From contig DESD01000059.1 in assembly GCA_002361935.1 (NCBI GenBank), forward strand, positions 1-15,953: DNA of 15,953 nt, given 5' to 3'. Position numbers and translations under genes: made by a program. This document shows positions 5,464-12,204 of this stretch, in pieces. Position 1 is the first letter of the stretch; the number at the start of each line of letters is the position of its first letter. The stretch is from Ruminococcaceae bacterium UBA3323 (lineage in GTDB: Bacteria > Bacillota > Clostridia > Oscillospirales > Acutalibacteraceae). The notes below the pieces were generated by a model. That model searched no databases and was not told the origin of the DNA. It saw only the letters and a list, made by a program, of their open reading frames with translations.

Positions 5464-7200
5464 TTATTTTATTGCATCAATCTGAAAATCACCGCTTACG
5501 GAATTGACTTTGATTTCAGAGCTGCCGTTTCCGTAAACATATGTGCCGTTGCCATGTGCCTTTTTAATACTGGTTACCTTGAAATCGTTTGTGTAAACTT
5601 CGCCTGAAACAGTGTCGCAGTTAATGGTAAATCCGCTTATATCGGCAGGAACAAACACTGTGCAGTCACCGCTTACTGTATCGGAATCAAATTCTTTCAA
5701 TGCAGTATGTGTAATGATTTGGGAGTCTGCACTTACTCCGTCAATATCTATATCGTTAAAGTTTCCTTCAGCATTAATGTTTCCGCTTACTGTGTCAACA
5801 TCAAAAGAATTTGCAGTGATTCCCCTGATATTTGAATCTGCAGAAACACAGTCAATTTCAAGCTCGTTCAGAAGTAAGCCCTTTGGCAGTCGAACCGTTA
5901 ATTCCTTATTCTGAGGATTGGATACCTTAAATCCCGACTTGCAGAACTTGATTTTAAGCTTATTTCCGTCAACACGGTAGCGAAGCGCATAATCCGGATT
6001 GCTTTGTTTTGGCTCTGAGAAGGATATGGTATCTCCGTCATAATATTCAACAATGATATTATGGCTTATCCAATCAATTGAAAGCTCTGTAATGCCGTTT
6101 GCCGCAACTTCGGCACTGCCGGCAGTATACTTGCTTTCATCATCATAATTATATACTCCTCCTGTAACATTATCGCTTATAATTTCAGGAATATTATCAA
6201 AAACCGTTCCAAGGCTGTTTCCTAAAAATCCGAATACACAGCTTATTGCAACAACGGCAATTATTGTAATTCCGCATATGATTGAGATTATGACTGCCGT
6301 AACGGAACCGCCTTTGGATTTTGTCTGAGCAGGCTGATAAGTTCCGCTTGGAGAATAATAGGTTCCGTTTGCCGAATTATACTGTGTAAAATCATCCTGC
6401 TTTTTTCGGCGTGTTTTGTTGTAGGTATCACAGATAATGTAATACATAGGAATGGTTATAAAAAGAATCCATGTAGGATGCCAGATATGAAGTATCATTC
6501 CGCCTGCAAGATACATTGCCGCGATAAAAACAGGATAACAGAAGTGGGCAGGGTTTTTCGTTTTAATTGCAGTTACGGCTGTTTCTATAATTGGTATAAA
6601 TAAAAACATAATCCAGCCTACTGCCCATCCGTTTTTTGTGAAAAATCCGAAGAACAGATAAAGCAAAACAATTGAAAGAGGAAGCAATGCGTGAAGCCAC
6701 GGATTTTTCTCGGGCTTCGGGCTGTAAAAGGGCGGCGTGGGTCTGTTATAGACGTGTCCGTCCTTTGTTTCCACATGAACGCCTCTTCCGCTTACATGAA
6801 CATTATCTCCGTCTTTGCTTTCAACATGGATTCCATCCCATCCGATATGAACTTTATCTTTTCCGTTTTCCGTGTTAAAGCCGTTGCTGAAATTTGTACC
6901 GGTGTTTTCTTCTTTTTCATTATTTATGTTTTCGCTTTCGGATTGTTCTTCTTCGGCTGATTCCTTTGGCTGCTCCTCTGAAATTTTTTTCGGGGCATCC
7001 GTTCCGTTTAACAGTTCATCAATTGTAATACCGTACAGGTTTGCCAGTGCTATTAAATTATCGGTATCAGGGCTGCTTTCGGAACGTTCCCATTTGGATA
7101 TTGCCTGTCTTGAAACTCCGATTTTTTCAGCAAGCTCTTCCTGTGAAAAGCCGTTTGCCTTTCTATATTCAAAGAGCCTTTTTGCTGTTTCAATATTCAT
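5464..7200 (-). CDS. Membrane-spanning XRE-type regulator with C-terminal DUF4097 domain
   Basis: A 578-residue protein with an unusual order of parts. Residues about 7-61 are an XRE helix-turn-helix (QEELAEKIGVSRQAISKWER). An acidic linker (about 70-112) follows, then a beta-like segment with two similar repeats, GIHVESKDGD (123-132) and GVHVETKDGH (140-149). Four hydrophobic helices lie at about 168-188, 190-210, 219-238 and 242-258, and a fifth at about 300-327. Residues about 365-578 form a DUF4097-type beta-solenoid with repeated VSG/VSA-containing strands (DTVSGNI, DTVSGDC, DTVSGEV, NSVSGDF). An odd number of membrane helices would put the solenoid outside and the HTH inside, as in a one-step sensor-regulator; the topology is inference. 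GAGGTGA lies before the ATG. Three inverted repeats upstream are candidate operators. It is followed 20 bp later by pflA. Confidence 0.85.
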   Translation of the reverse strand: MNIETAKRLFEYRKANGFSQEELAEKIGVSRQAISKWERSESSPDTDNLIALANLYGITIDELLNGTDAPKKISEEQPKESAEEEQSESENINNEKEENTGTNFSNGFNTENGKDKVHIGWDGIHVESKDGDNVHVSGRGVHVETKDGHVYNRPTPPFYSPKPEKNPWLHALLPLSIVLLYLFFGFFTKNGWAVGWIMFLFIPIIETAVTAIKTKNPAHFCYPVFIAAMYLAGGMILHIWHPTWILFITIPMYYIICDTYNKTRRKKQDDFTQYNSANGTYYSPSGTYQPAQTKSKGGSVTAVIISIICGITIIAVVAISCVFGFLGNSLGTVFDNIPEIISDNVTGGVYNYDDESKYTAGSAEVAANGITELSIDWISHNIIVEYYDGDTISFSEPKQSNPDYALRYRVDGNKLKIKFCKSGFKVSNPQNKELTVRLPKGLLLNELEIDCVSADSNIRGITANSFDVDTVSGNINAEGNFNDIDIDGVSADSQIITHTALKEFDSDTVSGDCTVFVPADISGFTINCDTVSGEVYTNDFKVTSIKKAHGNGTYVYGNGSSEIKVNSVSGDFQIDAIK

Positions 7201-7265
7201 CTTATCACCTCAAGTAAATTTTAGCAGTAGCAGGGGGTGGAACGCTATAAACTTTGCTTTTCATT

Positions 7266-7322
7266 TGCGAAATTCTGGTTTTCAATTCCGCAACTATAGG
7301 TTGCAAAATTGCCTGTTAGGCA
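7266..7322. promoter_or_regulatory. Three consecutive inverted repeats upstream of the XRE gene (candidate operators)
   Basis: Between the galM stop and the XRE start lie TGCGAAATT (7266-7274) with AATTCCGCA (7284-7292, one mismatch), GCAAC-TATAG-GTTGC (7290-7304) and TGCCT-GTT-AGGCA (7310-7322). They are packed end to end in 57 bp, at 60-130 bp before the start codon. XRE-type repressors commonly bind dyads in their own promoter, so autoregulation is a fair guess. No clear -35/-10 pair was found here. Confidence 0.4.
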
Positions 7323-7345
7323 GTAATTAAGCCATTTTCGGAAAT

Positions 7346-8401
7346 TTATTTTACGCTGAATCTGAATTCTGTTGTTGTTTTAAATTCTTCGTTCGGCTGA
7401 ACATATGAAAAGGGAAATTTGTCTGAAAGGTTTACACTGTCGGGATAAAACTGTGTTTCAAGTGCAATGCCCCGTCTGAAGGTAACGGCACCGTTTGCTT
7501 TGCCCGGATTGCCATCCTTTGCAAGCCAGCCGCCGCAGTAAACCTGAATACCCGGAAGGTCTGTATAAACCGAAAGCTGTCTTCCGCTTTTTTCTTCATA
7601 AAGAACGGCGGCCTCCGTAAAATCACGCGGTTCTTTATTCAGGCAGTAGTTATTATCGTAGCCTATTCCGTCAATAATAGCACGGAAAGGCTCATCAATT
7701 TTATCCCCGATTTTATGCATTTCGGTAAAGTCCATCATGGTTCCTTTTACCCTGCCGAGCATGCCTGTCGGAAGCTGGCTGTCGTCTGTTTCCGTAAAAT
7801 AATCTGCGTCAATTTTAAGATAATGGTTTTCAATTGTTTCGGTTGTATTTCCCGAAAGATTGAAATAAGCATGGTTCGTCGGATTGGCGACTGTCTTTTT
7901 ATCGCTGAGAACGGTATATTCAAGTCTTAATGTATTGTCCTCTGTAAATGTATATTTCACCGTTAATGTAAAATTGCCGGGAAAGCCGTCCTCCATATCA
8001 GGCGAAAATTTTTCAAAGGTAACCGAGCTTTCGGTTGTTTCTTTTACATCCCAGTTTGTGAAGCTGAAGCGTCCGCCGCCGTGAAGCGTCCATGTTCCCT
8101 GATTTGCCGGAAGTCTGTATTCCGTGCCGTCCATTGAAAATTTGGCATCTCTGATTCTGTTTGCAACTCTGCCTACCAGAAGCCCCTGAAAGCCTAAATC
8201 CCCTATGATGTAAGGCTGCGGCTCATTAAAGCCGAGCACAACGTCGGCAAGTTTGCCCTCTCTGTCCGGTACATGAATTGCCTGAATGCCGCCGCCGAGA
8301 GTCTGCAGGGAAACGGAAGCTCCGCTTTTGTTTGTTATGGTATAAAGATCAATCTCTGTTCCGTCTGCCATTTTTCCGAAAACTGTTTTTGTTATGCTCA
8401 T
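7346..8401 (-). CDS. galM: Aldose 1-epimerase (galactose mutarotase)
   Basis: A 351-residue cytosolic enzyme that interconverts alpha and beta anomers of galactose, glucose and similar sugars, feeding the Leloir pathway and other sugar use. Conserved segments are in order: GRVANRI (77-83), LHGG with His107, NPTNHAYFNLSG with catalytic His177, and GIALETQFYPDSVN with catalytic base Glu315. The length matches GalM. The frame is open back to 8443, but the ATG at 8399-8401 is chosen because AGAAAGG sits nine bases upstream and the family starts here. No other galactose gene is nearby, so its role is likely general. Its promoter is predicted at 8497-8525, back to back with that of the FHA operon. 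Confidence 0.94.
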   Translation of the reverse strand: MSITKTVFGKMADGTEIDLYTITNKSGASVSLQTLGGGIQAIHVPDREGKLADVVLGFNEPQPYIIGDLGFQGLLVGRVANRIRDAKFSMDGTEYRLPANQGTWTLHGGGRFSFTNWDVKETTESSVTFEKFSPDMEDGFPGNFTLTVKYTFTEDNTLRLEYTVLSDKKTVANPTNHAYFNLSGNTTETIENHYLKIDADYFTETDDSQLPTGMLGRVKGTMMDFTEMHKIGDKIDEPFRAIIDGIGYDNNYCLNKEPRDFTEAAVLYEEKSGRQLSVYTDLPGIQVYCGGWLAKDGNPGKANGAVTFRRGIALETQFYPDSVNLSDKFPFSYVQPNEEFKTTTEFRFSVK

Positions 8402-8445
8402 AGTATTTTTACCTTTCTGAATTTGTTTTTTTATTGAGGGCAATG

Positions 8446-8468
8446 CCCGAACATCAACATTTGTCGGG
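8446..8468. repeat. Hairpin in the galM leader
   Basis: CCCGAACA (8446-8453) pairs with TGTCGGG (8462-8468) with one bulged base. On the minus strand it lies in the predicted 5' leader of galM, about 45 bp before its start. No T-run follows it on that strand, so it is not a terminator; it could be a sugar-regulator operator or leader fold. Confidence 0.3.
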
Positions 8469-8496
8469 AAAAAATCTTTTCAAATGTTATAACTTG

Positions 8497-8525
8497 AGTA
8501 TAAACCGAAATGTAAACAAATTCAA
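8497..8525 (-). promoter_or_regulatory. Predicted galM promoter
   Basis: On the minus strand TTGAAT (8525-8520), 17 bp and TATACT (8502-8497) fit sigma-A. Transcription would start near 8490, giving a leader of about 90 nt that contains the hairpin at 8446-8468. Confidence 0.55.
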
Positions 8526-8532
8526 TAGAATC

Positions 8533-8561
8533 TTGACATTTGGGTTTATAAAATATATTCT
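8533..8561 (+). promoter_or_regulatory. Predicted promoter of the FHA-SEDS-PBP operon
   Basis: TTGACA (8533-8538) with TATTCT (8556-8561) at 17-bp spacing. It is divergent from and only 7 bp apart from the galM promoter, so a bound regulator could affect both. Transcription would start near 8568. Confidence 0.6.
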
Positions 8562-8623
8562 TAATATATTATTGGAAACTAAAACATATTATAAATTCTG
8601 GATTAAAGAAAGGAATGTTCCTT

Positions 8624-9373
8624 TTGGAAAACATTATGATGATTTTTACAACAGTTATGCGCTATGTGCTTCCTGTTGCTGCACTTATTGTTGTAACTAC
8701 CTGCGTTATTTCGCTTTTCAGAAACAGACCGCGAATTCATAAAATGGCCCAGCTTACTGATAAAAACAATGGCTCTGTTATTGATATCAACCATTGGGAA
8801 ACCTCTATCGGTAAGTCAAGATCTAATGATATTGTGCTTCCCGTGCCGTCTGTTTCCCGTTTTCATGCCGTTATTGCCAAAAAGAGAAGTGAATGGATTA
8901 TCACAGATACCTTTTCTAAAAACGGAATATATTTAAATGGTGAAAAGGTGGACGGCAAGGCTGCACTCAATGACGGGGATGTTATTGAAATCGGCAATAT
9001 TCCTCTTGTTTTTGAATGTGCAGAGGCGCTGTCGAGCAAAGCAAAAAAAGAAATCAGAAATCAGGCAAGAGGAACAGCAAAGGTTGTTGCCTATGCCGTT
9101 CTTGTTGACACCAAAACGCATAAGCCTGTTTATATTAAGAAAAAGGACGTTCTTATCGGAAGAGAGGACGCAAGCGACATTCAGCTTCTATCCAATACGG
9201 TTTCGGGCAGGCACGCAAGAATTCATCTGACATCAAGGGGATGGGCTCTTTCCGATCTGGACAGTCATAACGGAACAAAGCTGAACGGCAGATATATCAA
9301 TCAGCCGCAGCTGATTTTTGATGAAGATATGATAACCTTCGGCGACAAGGTATTTGTTTTCTATGAAAAGTGA
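8624..9373 (+). CDS. Membrane-anchored protein with two FHA domains
   Basis: About 249 residues. One N-terminal membrane helix (about 9-32) is followed by two forkhead-associated domains, which bind phosphothreonine peptides. FHA1 shows TSIGKSRSNDI (about 60-70), SVSRFH (76-81) and SKNGIYLNG (98-106). FHA2 shows VLIGREDASDI (176-186), SGRHARIH (194-201) and SHNGTKLNG (214-222). Both keep the Gly-Arg/Lys, Ser-Arg-His and Asn-Gly hallmarks. The TTG at 8624 has AAAGGA nine bases upstream; the in-frame ATG at 8615 is only one base from that site, and an ATG at 8636 is also possible. Its stop lies inside the ribosome binding site of the SEDS gene that follows. By analogy with actinobacterial FHA-RodA-PbpA clusters it may tie peptidoglycan synthesis to Ser/Thr kinase signalling; no kinase is in this window. 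Confidence 0.88.
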   Translation: MENIMMIFTTVMRYVLPVAALIVVTTCVISLFRNRPRIHKMAQLTDKNNGSVIDINHWETSIGKSRSNDIVLPVPSVSRFHAVIAKKRSEWIITDTFSKNGIYLNGEKVDGKAALNDGDVIEIGNIPLVFECAEALSSKAKKEIRNQARGTAKVVAYAVLVDTKTHKPVYIKKKDVLIGREDASDIQLLSNTVSGRHARIHLTSRGWALSDLDSHNGTKLNGRYINQPQLIFDEDMITFGDKVFVFYEK

Positions 9374-9383
9374 GGTGGGAAAA

Positions 9384-10649
9384 ATGGCAAAGCGTGATAA
9401 GAAAAAGCTTCCGAAAATTAAGCCTATCAATAATTTTCTTATGCTTCTTATTATATCTGTTTTTCAGCTTGTAACCGCTTTCAGTGCAGCTTACAGCCAT
9501 GAAAAATTTGAATCAAAGGTGCTTCTTGCCGCTGCACTTTTGGTGCTTACCGAGTGGATTTATCTTGTATCATTTTATACAATGCTTCACAGAAGAAATT
9601 TTGAGCTGGAGCTTATTGCGTTTTTCCTTTGCGGAACGGGCATATCGGCTATCGGTTCTGTTGATGCAAACAGCGCTTTTAAGCAGTACTTTATGATACT
9701 TGCAGGAATATTGATTTACATTTTTATGGTGTTTATTCTCGGCAATGTTGATCTGTGTATGAAATTAAGGCTGCCTGTTGCAGTGGGTGCCATTCTGCTT
9801 CTGATTATAAATCTTGTTATAGCAAAGGTAACAAACGGCGCAAGAAACTGGGTAACAATAGGGGGTATAACCTTTCAGCCGTCTGAGTTTGTGAAAATAG
9901 CGTTTATTTTTGTCGGATCGGCAACGCTTGAAAAAATACAGACAAGCAAGAATATTTTTGCGTTTATCGGATTTTCAATTGCCTGTGTAGGCTCATTGAT
10001 CCTGATTAAGGATTTCGGTACGGCGCTGATTTTCTTTATAACTTTTCTTATAATCGCCTTTATGAATTCCGGCGATATCAAAACGATTATTCTTGCCGTT
10101 GCTTCGGCAGTGCTTGGTGCGGGAATTGTTGTTAAATATAAATCCTATGTAACTGCCCGTTTTTCTGTTTACCGCCATATCTGGGAGCCGGAATACTTTA
10201 ACGGCAGCGGATATCAGCAAACCAGAACGCTTGTAGGAATGGCATCGGGCGGTCTGCTTGGGCTTGGTATCGGAAACGGAAATACAAAGTATGTTTTTGC
10301 ATCTACAACAGATTTGATTTTCGGTGTTATCTGCGAGGAATGGGGATTTATTTTCGGTATTATTCTTGTATTAACCTTTGTTGCAATTGCCGCATCGGCA
10401 CTGATTAATTCCATTGCATCAAGGTCTACCTTTTACTCAATAGCAGCGGTTGCAGGTGCGGGTATGCTCCTGTTCCAGACAGCACTTAATATTTTCGGCA
10501 TAACCGATGTTTTGCCGTTAACCGGTGTAACACTTCCGTTTGTAAGCCAGGGCGGTTCATCCATGATGTGCTGCTGGGCAGTGCTTGCGTTTATTAAAGC
10601 GTCTGATGTGCGCACCTATAATTATCTTGGGGGTGCAAAAAAGAAATGA
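9384..10649 (+). CDS. SEDS peptidoglycan glycosyltransferase (FtsW/RodA/SpoVE family)
   Basis: A 421-residue polytopic membrane protein that polymerises lipid II into glycan strands together with a cognate transpeptidase. Family hallmarks are GARNWVTIGGITFQPSEFVK (152-171), the KDFGTALIF segment with putative catalytic Asp210, TTDLIFGVICEEWGF (308-322) and LPLTGVTLPFVSQGGSSM (377-394). The ATG at 9384 follows GAGGTGGG, which overlaps the FHA stop; an upstream in-frame ATG at 9354 would overlap the FHA gene. The stop overlaps the PBP start in an ATGA, so the two proteins are probably made in equal amounts. Whether it serves division (FtsW) or elongation (RodA) cannot be settled from this sequence. 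Confidence 0.93.
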   Translation: MAKRDKKKLPKIKPINNFLMLLIISVFQLVTAFSAAYSHEKFESKVLLAAALLVLTEWIYLVSFYTMLHRRNFELELIAFFLCGTGISAIGSVDANSAFKQYFMILAGILIYIFMVFILGNVDLCMKLRLPVAVGAILLLIINLVIAKVTNGARNWVTIGGITFQPSEFVKIAFIFVGSATLEKIQTSKNIFAFIGFSIACVGSLILIKDFGTALIFFITFLIIAFMNSGDIKTIILAVASAVLGAGIVVKYKSYVTARFSVYRHIWEPEYFNGSGYQQTRTLVGMASGGLLGLGIGNGNTKYVFASTTDLIFGVICEEWGFIFGIILVLTFVAIAASALINSIASRSTFYSIAAVAGAGMLLFQTALNIFGITDVLPLTGVTLPFVSQGGSSMMCCWAVLAFIKASDVRTYNYLGGAKKK

Positions 10650-12043
10650 AAATGATTACAAGAAGAGGAGTTTTCCTCTGGATACTTTCCGTATTATTTG
10701 TTGCAGGTCTTGTTTTTATGGGCTACAGCCTTGTTGAAGAGGGCGATGTCTGGGTTATGAAATACTACAACAGCCATGTTTATAATGATGGTAAGCTGAT
10801 TGCTGCCGGCGCTATTACGGACAGGGACGGCGTTGTTCTTGTTGAAACAAAGGATGGCGACCGTGTTTATAACGAAAGCAAAAGCATCAGAAAATCAAAT
10901 CTTCATGTTGTGGGTGATATGAGAGGCTTTATAGCAACAGGTGTTCAGACGGCTTATGAATCCGAACTTGTAGGATACAACGTTCTTACAGGTGTTTACG
11001 GTATTGAAAGGGGAACCAACGGCAATGATTTAAAGCTTACCGTTGATTCCGAGCTGAATAAGATTGCGTATAATGCCCTTGAGGGCAGAAAGGGCACCAT
11101 CGGTGTTGTAAACTACAAAACAGGTGATATTGTCTGTATGGTATCTGCGCCTACCTTTGATGTAAACAATGTTCCGAGAGATCTGGATACAAATCCGATT
11201 TATGAGGGTGCCTATCTGAACAGATTTCTTTCCGGTCTTTATACCCCGGGCTCAACCTTTAAGATTGTTACAACGATTTGTGCGCTTGAGAATATGGGAA
11301 ATGATGTTTTGAATGAAACATGGAATTGTAAAAGAATTTTTGATGTAGACGGAATTAAAGAAGATAATATTATATGTAACAGCTATCACGGCAAAATTGA
11401 TTTTGAGCATGCGCTTGCGCAAAGCTGCAACACTGCGTTCGGCAGTCTTGCGATACAGCTTGGAGCAGATAAATTGAAAGCAACGGTTGATAAGCTTGGT
11501 TTAACCTCCTCCGTTTCCGTAAGCGGTAAAATTTCTTCGGCTGCAGGCAGATTTCCTCTTGAAAGCGATGCTGCCGATACAACAGTCGGCTGGACGGGCA
11601 TCGGTCAGGGCGATACGCTTCTGAATCCTGCTTCCATGCTTCGCTTAATGTGTGCCATTGCAAATAACGGAAAGGCAGTGTCCTTTAATATTGTGGATGA
11701 TTTTTCAAATCAGGCAGGAAAGGCGCTCGGCGTATCCTTTAAATCGGATGAAACGCAGCTTATCAGCTCCGAAACAGCAGAAACAGTTAAAAAGCTTATG
11801 AGGAGCAATGTTGTGATTCAATATGGAGAAAGCAGATTCCCGGGGCTGAATATCTGTGCGAAATCGGGCACTGCCGAAATTGATGATGTGGATGCTCATA
11901 ATACGGCACTTTTTGTAGGCTTTTTAGATGACGAGGCGCATCCTTATGCTTTTATAGTTGTTGCGGAACGAGGCAATTCGGGCTCCAAGGTTGCGGGATC
12001 CATTGCCAATACGGTGCTGCAGGCAGTTGTGGAACAGGATTAA
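10646..12043 (+). CDS. Penicillin-binding protein, transpeptidase (class B type, short)
   Basis: A 465-residue membrane-anchored D,D-transpeptidase that cross-links peptidoglycan outside the cell. One N-terminal membrane helix (about 9-27) precedes a short spacer and the catalytic domain. All three active-site motifs are present: STFK with nucleophile Ser203, Ser-Cys-Asn at 260-262 and KSGT at 406-409. At this length the N-terminal dimerisation/pedestal domain is small, as in PbpA-type partners of SEDS proteins. The start overlaps the SEDS stop (ATGA at 10646); a second ATG two codons on is possible. Translational coupling argues for a fixed SEDS-PBP pair. The stop codon lies at the foot of an 11-bp hairpin (12042-12067). 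Confidence 0.93.
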   Translation: MKMITRRGVFLWILSVLFVAGLVFMGYSLVEEGDVWVMKYYNSHVYNDGKLIAAGAITDRDGVVLVETKDGDRVYNESKSIRKSNLHVVGDMRGFIATGVQTAYESELVGYNVLTGVYGIERGTNGNDLKLTVDSELNKIAYNALEGRKGTIGVVNYKTGDIVCMVSAPTFDVNNVPRDLDTNPIYEGAYLNRFLSGLYTPGSTFKIVTTICALENMGNDVLNETWNCKRIFDVDGIKEDNIICNSYHGKIDFEHALAQSCNTAFGSLAIQLGADKLKATVDKLGLTSSVSVSGKISSAAGRFPLESDAADTTVGWTGIGQGDTLLNPASMLRLMCAIANNGKAVSFNIVDDFSNQAGKALGVSFKSDETQLISSETAETVKKLMRSNVVIQYGESRFPGLNICAKSGTAEIDDVDAHNTALFVGFLDDEAHPYAFIVVAERGNSGSKVAGSIANTVLQAVVEQD

Positions 12044-12067
12044 TTCGTGTGAAAAATCACACGAATT
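12042..12067 (+). repeat. Perfect 11-bp hairpin at the end of the PBP gene
   Basis: AATTCGTGTGA (12042-12052) and its exact complement (12057-12067) flank an AAAA loop, the stem overlapping the TAA stop. It is followed by CGGTTATATT, not a T-run, so it is a poor intrinsic terminator; message 3'-end protection or a protein-binding site are alternatives. Confidence 0.6.
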
Positions 12068-12075
12068 CGGTTATA

Positions 12076-12104
12076 TTGCCCTCAAAATTTGCCTATGGCA
12101 TAAT
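12076..12104 (+). promoter_or_regulatory. Weak predicted promoter of hflX
   Basis: TTGCCC (12076-12081) and CATAAT (12099-12104) at 17-bp spacing are the best sigma-A match in the gap. They overlap the hairpin at 12083-12108. Transcription would start near 12111 and give a leader of about 94 nt. Confidence 0.35.
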
Positions 12105-12108
12105 TTTG
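12083..12108. repeat. Second hairpin in the PBP-hflX gap
   Basis: CAAAATT-TGCC (12083-12093) pairs with GGCA-AATTTTG (12097-12100 and 12102-12108) with one bulged T and a TAT loop, eleven base pairs in all. It follows the first hairpin by 15 bp. Confidence 0.5.
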
Positions 12109-12138
12109 AAATGGCTGAATCCGCATTCATGCCGTGTG

Positions 12139-12184
12139 CGGCTGCAACAAGGACATCGTGATTATTAATTACTATTTGCAGCCG
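12139..12184 (+). promoter_or_regulatory. Long-range inverted repeat next to the hflX ribosome binding region
   Basis: CGGCTGCAA (12139-12147) is exactly complementary to TTGCAGCCG (12176-12184), with 28 bases between. The right arm abuts GGAAAGG (12184-12190), the only Shine-Dalgarno-like run before the hflX ATG at 12205 (14 bases away, unusually far). A fold here could mask or present the ribosome site. Seen as complementarity; control of hflX is inference. Confidence 0.4.
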
Positions 12185-12204
12185 GAAAGGCTATGTGAAT
12201 TAAA

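Noticed and set aside
8446..8468. Terminator upstream of the FHA operon
   Set aside because: On neither strand does a T-run follow the stem; the plus strand has A residues after it.
11370..11663. Minus-strand 97-residue frame inside the PBP gene
   Set aside because: It is a mirror of the transpeptidase coding region with no recognisable motif.
12042..12067. Intrinsic terminator for the FHA-SEDS-PBP operon
   Set aside because: The stem is strong, but no T-run follows, so I list it only as a hairpin.
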